Shown: piece by piece, positions 16,440-25,906 of the stretch
Numbering within the stretch: position 1 is the stretch's first letter
How the letters are laid out: each line of letters begins with the position of its first letter
NCBI RefSeq assembly: GCF_003386795.1
Contig: NZ_QTUC01000001.1
Location: 3,286,001-3,350,000, forward strand
DNA: 64,000 bases
Direction of reading: 5' to 3'
Source of the DNA: Thermasporomyces composti
GTDB taxonomy: Bacteria > Actinomycetota > Actinomycetes > Propionibacteriales > Actinopolymorphaceae
Notes under the pieces: model-generated
The model's database searches: none
Told to the model about the DNA's origin: nothing
Seen by the model: the letters and a program-made list of their open reading frames with translations, nothing else
Translations under genes and position numbers: made by a program

Positions 16440-18095
16440 TCACGCGCCGACGAGCTCTCGCACGTCCGCGCCGATCGCGGCGAGCGCGTCACGGGCGATC
16501 CGCTTCGCCGCGGCGAGGTCCTCGCGGGCGGGCACGATCACCTCGACGTAGCACTTGAGCTTCGGCTCGGTGCCGCTCGGCCGGATGACGACGCGCGCAC
16601 GACCGGCCAGCACGAACCGAAGTCCCACCGTGGGTGGCAGACCATCGGTGGGTTCGGCCAGGTCGTCGGTGCGCAGGACCTCGCGACCACCGAGCGCGAG
16701 GGGAGGCCGCTGACGGAGCCGCTCGAGGACCGCGTCGATCTCGCTCAGGTCGCGGACCCACACCGCGTGCTGGGCGGTGGCGTGCAGGTCGTGCTCACGA
16801 GCGATGTCGTCGAGCAGGTCGAGCAGCGTGCGCCCCTCGCGCTTGAGCGCGGCGACGAGCTCGGCCATCCGGATCAGCGCGGAGATTCCGTCCTTGTCGC
16901 GGACCGCCTCTGGGTCGACGCAGTAGCCGAGCGCTTCCTCGTACGCGAACGCGAGGTCGGGCACCCTGCCCAGCCACTTGAAGCCGGTGAGCGTCTGCGT
17001 GTAGGGGACGCCGTGGGCGGTGGCGATGCTCGACAGGAGCGTCGAGGAGACGACGGTGGTGGCCAGCGTCCCGCGAGCGCCCGCGTTGAGCAGGTGGACG
17101 GCCAGGAGTGCGCCCACCTCGTCACCGGTGAGCCGCCGGAACCCCTCCTCGGTGGGAACGGCGACCGCGAGCCGGTCCGCGTCCGGGTCGTTGGCCAGCA
17201 CCACATCCGCGTCGGTACGGCGGCCGAGCTCGAGTGCGAGGTCGAGGGTGCCGGGCTCCTCAGGATTGGGGAACGGGGTCGTCGGGAAACCCGGGTCTGG
17301 TGCGGCCTGCTCAGGCACGACGGCCGGCGGTGCGAACCCGGCGCGTCGGAGCGCCTCCTCCACGAGCGGGCCGCCCACCCCGTGCAACGGGGTGTAGACG
17401 ATCCGCAGGTCGCGGAACGCCTGGGGGTCCGTGGCGGGGAGGGACGCCACGCGGTCGAGGTAGTCGTGGACGACGTCCTCGCCCACGACCGTCCAGCTGT
17501 CTCCGCGCGGAATCCGCGCGACCGAGCTGACCTCGGACATGGCCGCGGCGATCTCGGCGTCGACGGGCGGCACGATCTGCGAGCCGTCGCCGAGGTAGAC
17601 CTTGTACCCGTTGTCCTGCCGCGGGTTGTGGGACGCCGTCACCATGACCCCGGCGGCGCAGTTCAGGCGACGAATCGCGAACGCCAGCACGGGCGTGGGC
17701 AGGGGCCGGGGCAGCAAGAGCGGGCGCAGTCCCGCACCGGCGAGGACGGCGACCGTGTCGGTGGCGAAGACGTCGGAGTTGTAGCGCGCGTCGTAGCCCA
17801 CCACGACGGGAGCGCCACGGTGACCGTGCGCGAGCAGGTAGCTCGCCAACCCAGCGGCGGCTCGCGCCACCACGACGCGGTTCATCCGGTTGGGGCCAGG
17901 CCCCAGCGGTCCACGCAGACCAGCGGTCCCGAACTGCAGCGTCCCAGCGAACTGGTCGGCGAGGAGGGCACGTGCGCGCTCGTCACCGGACTCGACGGCG
18001 GTGAGGAGGTCGCTGAGCTCCGCCCGCGTCCGCGGGTCGGGATCGTCCGCGAGCCAGGCACGTGCCTGGTCGACCAATGCCGTGGGGTCGCTCAC
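16440..18095 (-). CDS. Phospho-sugar mutase (phosphopentomutase/phosphomannomutase family)
   Basis: 551 residues, the length of PGM2/PmmB-type alpha-D-phosphohexomutases. The phosphoserine loop is TASHNP, the metal-binding loop DPDADRLAV, the sugar-binding loop follows near GFKWLGR...YEEALGYCV, and the phosphate-binding C-terminal loop RPSGTEPK is intact. In the nucleoside cluster next to purine nucleoside phosphorylase, the likely physiological reaction is (deoxy)ribose-1-phosphate to (deoxy)ribose-5-phosphate, as shown for this subfamily in other organisms; hexose phosphate activity cannot be excluded. Start is a GTG at 18095 with GAGGAGGGG close upstream. A 254-bp gap separates it from the upstream purine nucleoside phosphorylase. 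Confidence 0.9.
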   Translation of the reverse strand: MSDPTALVDQARAWLADDPDPRTRAELSDLLTAVESGDERARALLADQFAGTLQFGTAGLRGPLGPGPNRMNRVVVARAAAGLASYLLAHGHRGAPVVVGYDARYNSDVFATDTVAVLAGAGLRPLLLPRPLPTPVLAFAIRRLNCAAGVMVTASHNPRQDNGYKVYLGDGSQIVPPVDAEIAAAMSEVSSVARIPRGDSWTVVGEDVVHDYLDRVASLPATDPQAFRDLRIVYTPLHGVGGPLVEEALRRAGFAPPAVVPEQAAPDPGFPTTPFPNPEEPGTLDLALELGRRTDADVVLANDPDADRLAVAVPTEEGFRRLTGDEVGALLAVHLLNAGARGTLATTVVSSTLLSSIATAHGVPYTQTLTGFKWLGRVPDLAFAYEEALGYCVDPEAVRDKDGISALIRMAELVAALKREGRTLLDLLDDIAREHDLHATAQHAVWVRDLSEIDAVLERLRQRPPLALGGREVLRTDDLAEPTDGLPPTVGLRFVLAGRARVVIRPSGTEPKLKCYVEVIVPAREDLAAAKRIARDALAAIGADVRELVGA

Positions 18096-18349
18096 GTCCC
18101 CTCCTCACCACGCACGAGACACGCTCTCCACGCGTCCATCCCAGCCACGAGGCACCGATCGAGAGGAGCCAGCAAAGGCACCTGTCGAGGGGCAACCGTA
18201 GCGACGAGCGACCGTCGCGAGCGAGGGGTGACCACCGTGGCGGCGTCCAGGACGGTATGTCCCGCGCGCCTGGTGTTGGGCGCGCGTCCCGCGCTGGGCC
18301 GCCGACGGATCCGTCCGCGCGCCGAATCAGCCGCGGGCGCGCCGAAGCC

Positions 18350-19192
18350 TCACAGACGGGCGATGACCTGGGCGAGCAGCCGTCCCATGCGCTCGCCGGC
18401 GGCTCGGCCGGCCTCGAGCACCTCCTCGTGGCTGATGGAGGAGTCGCTGAGCCCTGCGGCGAGGTTGGTGACGAGCGACACGCCGAGCACCTCCGCGCCA
18501 CGCTCGCGCGCGGCGATCGCCTCGAGAGCGGTCGACATCCCCACCAGGTCGGCGCCGATCGCGCGGAGGAAGCGGATCTCCGCCGGGGTCTCGTAGTGCG
18601 GTCCGGGTAGCTGGGCGTAGACGCCCTCCTCCAGGCTCGGGTCGATCGAGCGGCACAGGTCCCGCAGCCGGCGGCTGTAGAGGTCGGTGAGGTCCACGAA
18701 GCGCGGACCCACGAGCGGGGAACGACCGGTGAGGTTGATGTGGTCGCTGATCAGGACCGGCGTCCCGGGCGCCCAGTCGGTGCGCAAGCCTCCGCAGCCG
18801 TTCGTGAGGATCACCACCCGACATCCTGCGGCGGTAGCGGTCCGGACGCCATGGGCGACGGCGGTCACCCCATGCCCCTCATACAGGTGGGTACGCCCCA
18901 GGAAGACCAACACTCGCCGGCCGTCGATCGACACGCTCCGGATCCGCCCGACGTGTCCCTCGACGGAGGGCTTGGCGAATCCGGGCAGGTCGGTCATGGG
19001 GAGCTCGCTGAGACTGGTGCCGAGAAGATCGGCGGCGCGCCCCCAGCCTGAGCCGAGGACGACCGCGACGTCGTGCCGGGGAACGCCGGTGAAGTCGGCG
19101 AGCTGCTCGGCCGCCTGAGCGGCCAGCGCCTCGGCTCTGCGAACCTCGTCTCGTGCTGCGGGCTCTTCGGTTGCGACAGGCTCATCGGTCAC
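18350..19192 (-). CDS. punA: Purine nucleoside phosphorylase (trimeric type)
   Basis: 280 residues. It cleaves inosine, guanosine and their deoxy forms with phosphate. The phosphate-binding region VLGSGWG, the GRTHLYEGH motif, [12 protein letters not shown], the [11 protein letters not shown] motif and the purine-binding VTNLAAG loop identify the low-molecular-mass trimeric PNP family. Its product ribose-1-phosphate feeds the mutase encoded next on the same strand. GTG at 19192 has a leaderless promoter directly upstream. Confidence 0.95.
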   Translation of the reverse strand: MTDEPVATEEPAARDEVRRAEALAAQAAEQLADFTGVPRHDVAVVLGSGWGRAADLLGTSLSELPMTDLPGFAKPSVEGHVGRIRSVSIDGRRVLVFLGRTHLYEGHGVTAVAHGVRTATAAGCRVVILTNGCGGLRTDWAPGTPVLISDHINLTGRSPLVGPRFVDLTDLYSRRLRDLCRSIDPSLEEGVYAQLPGPHYETPAEIRFLRAIGADLVGMSTALEAIAARERGAEVLGVSLVTNLAAGLSDSSISHEEVLEAGRAAGERMGRLLAQVIARL

Positions 19193-19204
19193 ATCAGGAC
19201 CCTA
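19193..19204 (-). promoter_or_regulatory. Leaderless promoter of purine nucleoside phosphorylase gene
   Basis: TAGGGT on the - strand, six bases, then the GTG start. No ribosome site is visible. Confidence 0.6.
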
Positions 19205-19311
19205 GCCACCGGGTGGCGGATCCGCTCGGTTACCCCGCCGTGGTGCCGGCATCTCGGGCTCACAACCGCCTCGGTCGTCGCGTCCTGTCCGCCGCGGGCC
19301 ACTCGCTGACC

Positions 19312-19767
19312 TCAGGGAAAGCCAGTGCTGCGGCAGGGGCGCTGGCGCAACCCTTCGGTGTAGTCGTCGGGGGCCCCGGCCGCCTCGGCCGCGTCGGCCA
19401 GCATGCCGAGGTAGCGCGCCGACGGCAGGCCGCCTTCGTAGGCGTCGAGGACATAGGTGATCGCGGTGACGCCGCCATCCAGAGTCTGGACTCGCACGTG
19501 GATCTTGCGGTACAGCCCGATGTCGGCCCCTTCCCACTGGTCGAGGAGGGGCTCGTCGGCTGGGGCGACGTCGTAGAGGGAGACGAAGACCTGCTCCTTC
19601 TCGTCCTCGACGACGGTGGCCAAAGCGCCGTTCCAGCCGAACTCCTCGCCGCCGAAGGTGAGACGCCAGCCCACCAGCCAGCCCGTACCGCGGAGCGGCG
19701 AGTGCGGGCATCGGCTCGCCATCTCCCGAGGATCCAGGTTGGCCGCGTATGCGGCGTACAGGGTCAC
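19312..19767 (-). CDS. Gamma-glutamylcyclotransferase-like protein
   Basis: 151 residues. The N-terminal YAAYAANLDP is the substrate-cleft signature of the GGCT fold, and the middle segment QWEGADIGLYRKIHV carries the expected acidic residue and Tyr. Members remove gamma-glutamyl groups as 5-oxoproline or have related transferase activity; the substrate here is not known. The start is a GTG at 19767. A TACTCT hexamer 8 nt upstream on the - strand may make it leaderless. It lies divergent from lpdA (72-bp gap). Confidence 0.88.
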   Translation of the reverse strand: MTLYAAYAANLDPREMASRCPHSPLRGTGWLVGWRLTFGGEEFGWNGALATVVEDEKEQVFVSLYDVAPADEPLLDQWEGADIGLYRKIHVRVQTLDGGVTAITYVLDAYEGGLPSARYLGMLADAAEAAGAPDDYTEGLRQRPCRSTGFP

Positions 19768-19839
19768 GGCTCCCGAGAGTAACGTCCTGCCGGTCCCCGT
19801 GGGGAGCGAACCACAGGTGATGAGGGAGAATTGAGCAGC

Positions 19840-21231
19840 GTGACCCGAGTCGTGATCGTGGGTGGCGGGCCCGGAGGCTACGAGGCAGCGCTCGTCGCCG
19901 CCCAGCTCGGCGCCGAGGTCTGTGTCATCGACCGTGATGGCCTCGGCGGGTCAGCGGTCCTCACCGACTGTGTGCCGAGCAAAACCTTGGTCGCCACGTC
20001 CGAGGTGATGACCCAAGTCCGGGACTCCGGCGAGCTCGGCCTCCGGATCGGCCGCGCCGCGCCGAGCTTGGGCGGCGTGACGGTCGATATCGCGAAGGTC
20101 AACGCCCGGGTCAAAGCTCTCGCTCGGGCGCAGTCCGAGGACATCGAGCGTCAGCTCCAGCGGGAAGGCATCCGGATCCTGCGGGGGACCGGCCGGCTGG
20201 AGGGACCGGACCAGGTCGTCGCGACGCTGACCGACGGCGGAACCGAGGTCCTTCCCGCGGACGTGATCCTGATCGCGACCGGGGCACATCCCCGTGTGTT
20301 GCCCCACGCGCAGCCGGACGGGGAGCGCATCCTCACCTGGGAGCAGGTCTGGGACCTCGACGAGCTTCCCCAGCGTCTCGTCGTCGTCGGGTCTGGGGTG
20401 ACCGGCGCGGAGTTCGCCGGCGCCTACAACGCGCTCGGTGTCGACGTCGTGCTGGTGTCGAGCCGTGACCGCGTGCTCCCCACCGAGGACGCCGACGCCG
20501 CCAGCGTCATCGAGGACGTCTTCACCCGTCGTGGGATGACCGTGCTGTCCCGTTCTCGCGCCGAGCGGGTCGAGCGGCGGGGGGACGGTGTGGTCGTGAC
20601 GCTCACCGACGGTCGAGTGGTCGAAGGCTCTCACTGTCTGCTCGCGGTCGGCTCGGTGCCGAACACCGCCGACATCGGGCTGGAGAAGGCGGGTGTGGCA
20701 GTGGACGAGCGCGGCTTCGTGGAGGTCGACCGGGTCTCCCGGACCAGCGCCCGTGGCGTCTACGCCGCAGGGGACTGCACCGGCGTCCTCATGCTCGCGT
20801 CCGTCGCGGCCATGCAAGGACGCATCGCCATGTGGCACGCGCTGGGCGACGCCGTGCAGCCGCTGAATCTCGAGGAAGTAGCGGCGACTGTCTTCACCTC
20901 GCCGGAGATCGCCACCGTCGGCTGGTCTCAGGCTGACGTCGACAGCGGTCGCGTCCAGGCCGTGGGCGTCAAGCTGCCCTTGCCGCGCAACGCGCGCGCG
21001 AAGATGCAAGGGATCCACGAAGGCTTCGTCAAGCTCTTCTGTCGTCCGGGAACCGGCATCGTCGTCGGCGGCGTCGTGGTGGCGCCCAGGGCTAGCGAGC
21101 TCATCTACCCCGTCTCGCTCGCGGTCTCGGGGCAGCTGACGGTCGACCAGGTGGCGCACGCGTTCACCGTGTACCCGTCGCTGTCCGGTTCGATCGCGGA
21201 GGCGGCCAGGCAGCTCCACCGGCGCCAATGA
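19840..21231 (+). CDS. lpdA: NAD(P)H-quinone dehydrogenase, LpdA type
   Basis: 463 residues. This is a flavoprotein disulfide reductase-family enzyme: FAD motif VVIVGGGPGGYEAALVAA at the N-terminus, NAD(P) motif VVVGSGVTGAEFA in the middle, the second FAD motif GVYAAGDCTG, and a dimerisation domain. Where lipoamide dehydrogenase has two redox Cys, this has GLGGSAVLTDCVPSK with a single Cys, the same as M. tuberculosis LpdA (Rv3303c), which reduces quinones instead of lipoamide. The GTG at 19840 (VTRVVIVGGG) is preferred to the TTG at 19831 because GAGGGAG is only 2 nt from the TTG and homologues start at this position. Confidence 0.93.
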   Translation: MTRVVIVGGGPGGYEAALVAAQLGAEVCVIDRDGLGGSAVLTDCVPSKTLVATSEVMTQVRDSGELGLRIGRAAPSLGGVTVDIAKVNARVKALARAQSEDIERQLQREGIRILRGTGRLEGPDQVVATLTDGGTEVLPADVILIATGAHPRVLPHAQPDGERILTWEQVWDLDELPQRLVVVGSGVTGAEFAGAYNALGVDVVLVSSRDRVLPTEDADAASVIEDVFTRRGMTVLSRSRAERVERRGDGVVVTLTDGRVVEGSHCLLAVGSVPNTADIGLEKAGVAVDERGFVEVDRVSRTSARGVYAAGDCTGVLMLASVAAMQGRIAMWHALGDAVQPLNLEEVAATVFTSPEIATVGWSQADVDSGRVQAVGVKLPLPRNARAKMQGIHEGFVKLFCRPGTGIVVGGVVVAPRASELIYPVSLAVSGQLTVDQVAHAFTVYPSLSGSIAEAARQLHRRQ

Positions 21232-21304
21232 GCGTGCCAGCCCTGTGAAGGCGGCCGTGCGCACCTTGACGACAGTTGTCCCGGGCACCGGGCCAAACAT
21301 GTGC

Positions 21305-21339
21305 GGGGCCGCACCTACTCGCCGCGTAGGTCCGGCCCC
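21305..21339. terminator. Bidirectional intrinsic terminator between lpdA and SPW gene
   Basis: A 14-bp stem (GGGGCCG, one mismatch, ACCTAC; loop TCGCCGC; complementary right arm) lies between two convergent genes. A T-rich run (TCTTTTCTCCTT) follows on the + side. Confidence 0.8.
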
Positions 21340-21367
21340 ACTTCGGCGCTGACCCCGTCTTTTCTCC

Positions 21368-21793
21368 TTAGCCTCGGCGCGCCACGTTGCCGAGCACCGC
21401 CAGTCCGAGCAGTGTCATCACCGCGCCAGCGACCACGTTGGTCACGATGCTGCGCGTTGTCTCCATCGTCCCGGCGACGAGCCACGGCGAGATGATCGTC
21501 CAGACGCCCAGGATGGGAACCACCCAGCTCAACCCGTGGGTCGAGCGGAAGGTCGAGGCGTATCCAAGGGCGAGGCAGGCGGCGGCCAAGCCGACCACCA
21601 GGTTGTTGATCGCGAGGGATGGCTGATCGGCGGCGAAGCCGACGATCCACGGCGACAACGCCACGAACAGGCCGGTGATGAGCGTGAGGCCGGCGGCCAT
21701 CTGAACAGCCGGACGCTCTCCGATTCGTTCATATCGGCCTTTGAGTTCGGCGATGTCTGGGTGCTCCTCGAGACGGAGCTTTTCCGTCGACAT
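21368..21793 (-). CDS. SPW-repeat membrane protein
   Basis: 141 residues. After a polar N-terminus (~30 residues) there are four membrane helices carrying two SPW motifs (VALSPWIVGF near residue 45 and TIISPWLVAG near residue 100), the hallmark of the SPW repeat family. Function of the family is unknown. ATG at 21793 has GGGAGGT about 8 nt upstream. A pair of palindromic nonamers lies 27-53 nt before the start. Confidence 0.9.
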   Translation of the reverse strand: MSTEKLRLEEHPDIAELKGRYERIGERPAVQMAAGLTLITGLFVALSPWIVGFAADQPSLAINNLVVGLAAACLALGYASTFRSTHGLSWVVPILGVWTIISPWLVAGTMETTRSIVTNVVAGAVMTLLGLAVLGNVARRG

Positions 21794-21819
21794 TCGGGCT
21801 ACCTCCCATCAGTGGAAGG

Positions 21820-21846
21820 GATTCAATCCCTCAGCCCGATTCAATC
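21820..21846. promoter_or_regulatory. Two palindromic GATTCAATC nonamers upstream of the SPW gene
   Basis: GATTCAATC occurs at 21820-21828 and again at 21838-21846. Each is palindromic about its central base, and they are spaced 18 bp apart on the DNA helix. They look like a tandem operator or part of the promoter for the - strand SPW gene; the factor is unknown. Confidence 0.4.
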
Positions 21847-21963
21847 GCGGTACGGCTGCCGTCCCTGCCCGCGAAAGACCACTGAGGAAGGGGTCCTTCG
21901 CCCTATGGGAAGCGACGAAACGCACCAACTCCCGACGGTTGCCTGAGGTGGGCGAGCGGCGTC

Positions 21964-22773
21964 TTAGAAGCCGAAGTCACCGCCGCCGAAGTCACCGCCG
22001 AAGTCTCCGCCGCCGAAGTCGTCACCACCGAGGTCACCGCCGGCGTCGACGTCTCCACCGGCGTCACCCGCGTCGGCGTCGGCGTATCCACCGTCGCCGT
22101 AGCCGCCCCACGCGCCGCCCATCATCGAGGTCATGAGGAACGCCGGGAGCAACGCGGACGTGGCGTAGCCGGCGAAGTAGCCCTGCATCCACGGCGCGTA
22201 GGCGGGCCCGCCCTGCCAGTAGGGCACGCGTTCGCCGTCGACCGTGGTGACCTTGCGGATGTCGGGCTCGGCGCCGGCACGAACCCGCTCGGCGTCGGCC
22301 GGGCAGACCGGCACACGGCGGTAGGCGCCGCCCGGCGGAGCCCACTCGACATCCTCGGTGGAGGGGCCATGCTGAGGGTTGAAGAAGCACGGTGGGCGCC
22401 GTTGCGGCAAGGGCTGGCCGTTGATTCGCGCCCGGACACACGCCACGGCGTAGCGACCGTCCTCGAGGATGGAGGCGATCTGCTTGATGTCCTCGGGGCG
22501 CTGGGCGGTGTCGATGGCCTTCTTGGCGCTGTCGTACTCGTCGAGCGCGCGCTCGTAATCCTGCCGCGTGGCCTCGTCGAGTTCACGGCCGGCGACGTCG
22601 ACGTCGAGGCGCTGCAGCTCCTCCCCGAACTTGGTGACGTCCTCGGCTGCGAAGGCCTTCACCTTCTCCAGCTCAGCTGCTTCCAGCTGCCGACGTCGGG
22701 TCTGAGCACGCTGCTGGGCGACGACCGCGACCACCACGACCGTGGCGATGAGGACGAGTAGCACGATGGACAC
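21964..22773 (-). CDS. Single-pass membrane protein with Gly/Asp/Phe-rich repeat tail, function unknown
   Basis: 269 residues from a GTG at 22773. An N-terminal membrane helix (residues 1-20, VLLVLIATVVVVAVVAQQ) is followed by a charged helical region (~22-100, probably coiled coil), a Cys/Pro-containing middle domain (CVRARINGQ...PPCFFNP...VPVCPADAERV) and a hydrophobic patch (~195-215). It ends with a low-complexity tail from ~225 made of GGDFGG-type units ending in GFGF-like sequence. The combination of anchor, helical domain and Gly-rich tail is seen in actinobacterial envelope proteins of unknown role. Three to four Cys in the middle suggest a structured module. No operon partner is visible. 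Confidence 0.8.
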   Translation of the reverse strand: MSIVLLVLIATVVVVAVVAQQRAQTRRRQLEAAELEKVKAFAAEDVTKFGEELQRLDVDVAGRELDEATRQDYERALDEYDSAKKAIDTAQRPEDIKQIASILEDGRYAVACVRARINGQPLPQRRPPCFFNPQHGPSTEDVEWAPPGGAYRRVPVCPADAERVRAGAEPDIRKVTTVDGERVPYWQGGPAYAPWMQGYFAGYATSALLPAFLMTSMMGGAWGGYGDGGYADADAGDAGGDVDAGGDLGGDDFGGGDFGGDFGGGDFGF

Positions 22774-23040
22774 GCCGGCCTCCCTCAGCTGACCTCCTCA
22801 GTCTAAGGGGACGTCCGACAACCTCGGCATGTTCCCACCGCGCTCACCGCGGACGCTGGTGGACCCGGGGGACCCAGGGCCGGCCACCGATCGCACTGTC
22901 GAACCGGTTGTCGCCTGCGGCCGGTCGATGTCGGGCCGGGTGGGGTCGCCGTCGACTGCCGCTCGCGGCGGGTCGTCGCTCTACGTGACAGGATTGGCGC
23001 GATCTGCACCCAATCGGCGGTGCTGTGCCCGAGGCGCTAC

Positions 23041-23052
23041 TACCGTGAGGGC
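23041..23052 (+). promoter_or_regulatory. Leaderless promoter of the DinB-type gene
   Basis: TACCGT, six bases, ATG at 23053. The intervening GAGGGC is too close to act well as a ribosome site. Confidence 0.5.
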
Positions 23053-24006
23053 ATGCGGGAGTCGGCTCGACCGTCGCCTGGATCCGCTGGGAATTCCCCG
23101 GTGGACCCATGGCATCGGCTGGACGATCCGTCCGAGGCGAACGGCCAGAGCCGGTCGGACGACCCGTGCCGGCCGACCGCCGGGCAGCCGGAGGAGGCGC
23201 AGCCGGGGGGTGACTGGCCGTGGGGCGACGATCACCGGTTGGGCCAGGAGCGGTACGCCGCCGAGCTCCGTGCGGAGACCGCGAGCCTCGGCGCCTTGAT
23301 CCGTGACGCGGATCCCGCACAACGGGTGGTCACCTGTCCGGACTGGTCCTTGGCGGAGCTGGTCGCGCACGTCGGTCGAAGTCACCGCTGGGCGGCGACG
23401 ATCGTGGCCCAGTGCTCCATGGCGTTCGTGCCGTTCGAGACGGTCGACAATCTTCTGCCGCCGGAGGCCGGCGCCGAGCGCGCCGCCTGGCTCGTCGAAG
23501 GCGCCCGCGCGCTCGTCGACGCTGTGGCGGCGGTGGGCCCGAACACACCGGTCTGGAGCTGGACGCATGAGAAGCGGGCGGGGTTCTGGACGCGCCGGAT
23601 CCTGCACGAGACGGTGATTCACCGCGCCGACGCGGCTCTCACCGTGGGATGCCCGTTCCTCGTCGCCGCCGACGTCGCCCTCGACGGCATCCTCGACTGG
23701 TTGGGGCTGCTCACCACCCCGCGCAGCGGTCCGGTCGCCGACGCACTCGCCATGCTCAGCGAGGGAGCGACGCTGGCATTCGAGACCGCCGACGTCGGTC
23801 TGGAAGGTCGCGGCGCGCGGATCCGCATCGCTCCGGATGGCGCGCACCTCGAGCCGGTCGGCGACGTCGCCGACGTGACAGTACGAGCGCCGGCGGCGGA
23901 CCTGTTGCTCGTCATCATGCGGCGCCTGCCACCGACCAGCCCTGGTGTCGAGGTCTCGGGCGACGTGACGCTGCTGGAGCGCTGGCTGGCCCGCACGGCG
24001 TTTTGA
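23053..24006 (+). CDS. Maleylpyruvate isomerase / mycothiol-dependent DinB-family protein
   Basis: 317 residues. After a polar, disordered ~55-residue N-terminus comes the DinB-like four-helix domain: LGQERYAAELRAETASLGALI, then VTCPDWSLAELVAHVGRSHRWAA (metal His in AHVGRSHRW) and LHETVIHRADAAL (further metal His). The C-terminal MDMPI_C-like half follows. Families of this type (TIGR03083) use mycothiol or bind divalent metal; the substrate is not evident. A function in aromatic degradation is not supported by neighbours. It ends 25 nt before the 3' end of the convergent carboxylase gene. Confidence 0.85.
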   Translation: MRESARPSPGSAGNSPVDPWHRLDDPSEANGQSRSDDPCRPTAGQPEEAQPGGDWPWGDDHRLGQERYAAELRAETASLGALIRDADPAQRVVTCPDWSLAELVAHVGRSHRWAATIVAQCSMAFVPFETVDNLLPPEAGAERAAWLVEGARALVDAVAAVGPNTPVWSWTHEKRAGFWTRRILHETVIHRADAALTVGCPFLVAADVALDGILDWLGLLTTPRSGPVADALAMLSEGATLAFETADVGLEGRGARIRIAPDGAHLEPVGDVADVTVRAPAADLLLVIMRRLPPTSPGVEVSGDVTLLERWLARTAF

Positions 24007-24031
24007 GCGCCAGCTCTCCGCGACCGAGCCG

Positions 24032-25798
24032 TCAGTCCTTGATCTCGCAGATCACGGCGCCGGCGGAGACGGTGGAGCCCACGGCGGCCGACAGCGACGT
24101 GATCTTCCCCGCCTTGTGCGCGTTGACGGGCTGCTCCATCTTCATCGCCTCGAGGACCACCACGAGGTCGCCGGCTTCGACGGTCTGCCCCTCCTCGACC
24201 GCGACCTTGACGAGCGTGCCCTGCATGGGCGCGGTGAGCGCGTCACCCGACGCGGTGGGCACGGCCTTGGTGGGGTTGGAGCGTCGGGGCGGTTTCCGCC
24301 CACCGCCAGGGTTCCGCGAGCCGCCGGCGAGACCGAGACCGGCCGGGAGAACGACCTCCAGCCGCTTGCCGTCGACTTCGACGGTGACCTTCTCCCGCTC
24401 CTGCGGCTCGGCCGCCTCGACGGCTCCCTCGTAGGGCGGGATCGTCTGGTCGAACTCGGTCTCGATCCAGCGCGTGTGCACGTCGAGTCGACCCTCCGGG
24501 GCGGTGAACGCGGGGTCTTGCAGCACCGCCCGGTGGAAGGGGAGGACGGTCGGCATGCCCTCGATCTCGAACTCCTCGAGCGCCCGACGGGCCCGCTGCA
24601 GCGCCTGCGCGCGGTCGGCCCCCGTGACGATGAGCTTGGCGATGAGCGAGTCGAAGACGCCGGGGACCGTCTCGCCCTCCTCGTATCCGCTGTCGAGCCG
24701 CACGCCTGGACCGGTCGGCGGCCGCCAGCGGACGAGCTTGCCGGGCGCCGGGAGGAAGCCCCGGCCGGGGTCCTCGGCGTTGATCCGGAACTCGATCGAG
24801 TGCCCGCGGACCGGCGGCGCGTCGTAGCCGAGCGGTTCACCAGCCGCGATCCGGAACTGCTCCCGCACCAGGTCCAAGCCGGTGACTTCCTCGGTCACCG
24901 GATGCTCGACCTGCAGGCGTGTGTTGACCTCCAGGAAGCTGATCGTGCCGTCCTGCCCGACCAAGAACTCACAGGTGCCGGCTCCGACGTAGCCCGCCTC
25001 GGCGAGGATCGCCTGGCTCGCCTGGGTGAGGGTGCGCACTTGCTCGTCGGTGAGGAACGGCGCCGGGGCCTCCTCGACCAGCTTCTGGTGCCGACGTTGC
25101 AGGGAGCAATCTCGGGTGGAGACCACCACGACGTTCCCGTGCCGGTCGGCCAGGCACTGGGTCTCGACGTGCCGAGGTCGGTCCAGGTAACGCTCGACGA
25201 AGCACTCGCCGCGCCCGAACGCCGTGACCGCCTCCCGGACCGCGGACTCGAACAGCTCCGGGATCTCCTCCAGCGTTCGGGCGACCTTGAGACCTCGGCC
25301 ACCGCCGCCGTACGCGGCCTTGATGGCAACGGGGAGACCGTGCTCGCGGGCGAAGGCCACCACCGCGTCGGCGTCGGCAACAGGCTCGGTCGTCCCGGGG
25401 ACGAGGGGGGCGCCCACCTTCGCCGCGATGGAGCGGGCGCGCACCTTGTCGCCGAGCGCGTCGATCGCCTCCGGAGGTGGACCGATCCAGGTCAGGCCGG
25501 CCTGCGTCACCGCGCGGGCGAACTCGGCGTTCTCGGCGAGGAAGCCATAGCCGGGGTGGACGGCGTCTGCGCCCGAGCGCCGTGCGACGTCGAGCAGCTT
25601 GTCGATCGCGAGGTATGTCTCGGCTGGGGTGGTGCCGCCGAGGGCGTAAGCCTCGTCGGCGACCCGCACATGCAGGGCGTCGCGGTCGACGTCCGCGTAG
25701 ACCGCCACGCTGGCCAGACCGGCGTCCCGGCACGCGCGCGCGATCCGGACGGCGATCTCTCCGCGGTTGGCGATGAGCACCTTCGCGATGGTCGACAC
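24032..25798 (-). CDS. Acyl-CoA carboxylase alpha subunit (biotin carboxylase + biotin carrier)
   Basis: 588 residues from a GTG at 25798 (GGAGG about 10 nt upstream). The biotin carboxylase domain covers residues ~3-445: [14 protein letters not shown], the ATP loop [27 protein letters not shown], and the catalytic region [17 protein letters not shown] basic Gly/Arg linker follows, then the biotinyl domain with EAMKM 35 residues from the end. The length and sequence match the actinobacterial AccA/PccA alpha subunits, which are shared by several beta subunits. Candidates here are pccB-accE (41505-43539) and the carboxyltransferase at 30109. BirA at 48677 would biotinylate it. No beta subunit adjoins it. 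Confidence 0.95.
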   Translation of the reverse strand: MSTIAKVLIANRGEIAVRIARACRDAGLASVAVYADVDRDALHVRVADEAYALGGTTPAETYLAIDKLLDVARRSGADAVHPGYGFLAENAEFARAVTQAGLTWIGPPPEAIDALGDKVRARSIAAKVGAPLVPGTTEPVADADAVVAFAREHGLPVAIKAAYGGGGRGLKVARTLEEIPELFESAVREAVTAFGRGECFVERYLDRPRHVETQCLADRHGNVVVVSTRDCSLQRRHQKLVEEAPAPFLTDEQVRTLTQASQAILAEAGYVGAGTCEFLVGQDGTISFLEVNTRLQVEHPVTEEVTGLDLVREQFRIAAGEPLGYDAPPVRGHSIEFRINAEDPGRGFLPAPGKLVRWRPPTGPGVRLDSGYEEGETVPGVFDSLIAKLIVTGADRAQALQRARRALEEFEIEGMPTVLPFHRAVLQDPAFTAPEGRLDVHTRWIETEFDQTIPPYEGAVEAAEPQEREKVTVEVDGKRLEVVLPAGLGLAGGSRNPGGGRKPPRRSNPTKAVPTASGDALTAPMQGTLVKVAVEEGQTVEAGDLVVVLEAMKMEQPVNAHKAGKITSLSAAVGSTVSAGAVICEIKD

Positions 25799-25906
25799 CC
25801 TGCTTGCACCTCCACGGTCTGGTGGCGTGGCTTCCCGGAGTCTAGAACCCCGGGCTCGCCGGTGCGCCGAATGCGGGGCGAGCACCCCTCCGGCGATGGC
25901 ACACCG

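Noticed and set aside
16129-16443. Small open frame opposite the PH-like gene at 15797
   Set aside because: Shadow frame; the + strand gene has a perfect ribosome site and membrane helices.
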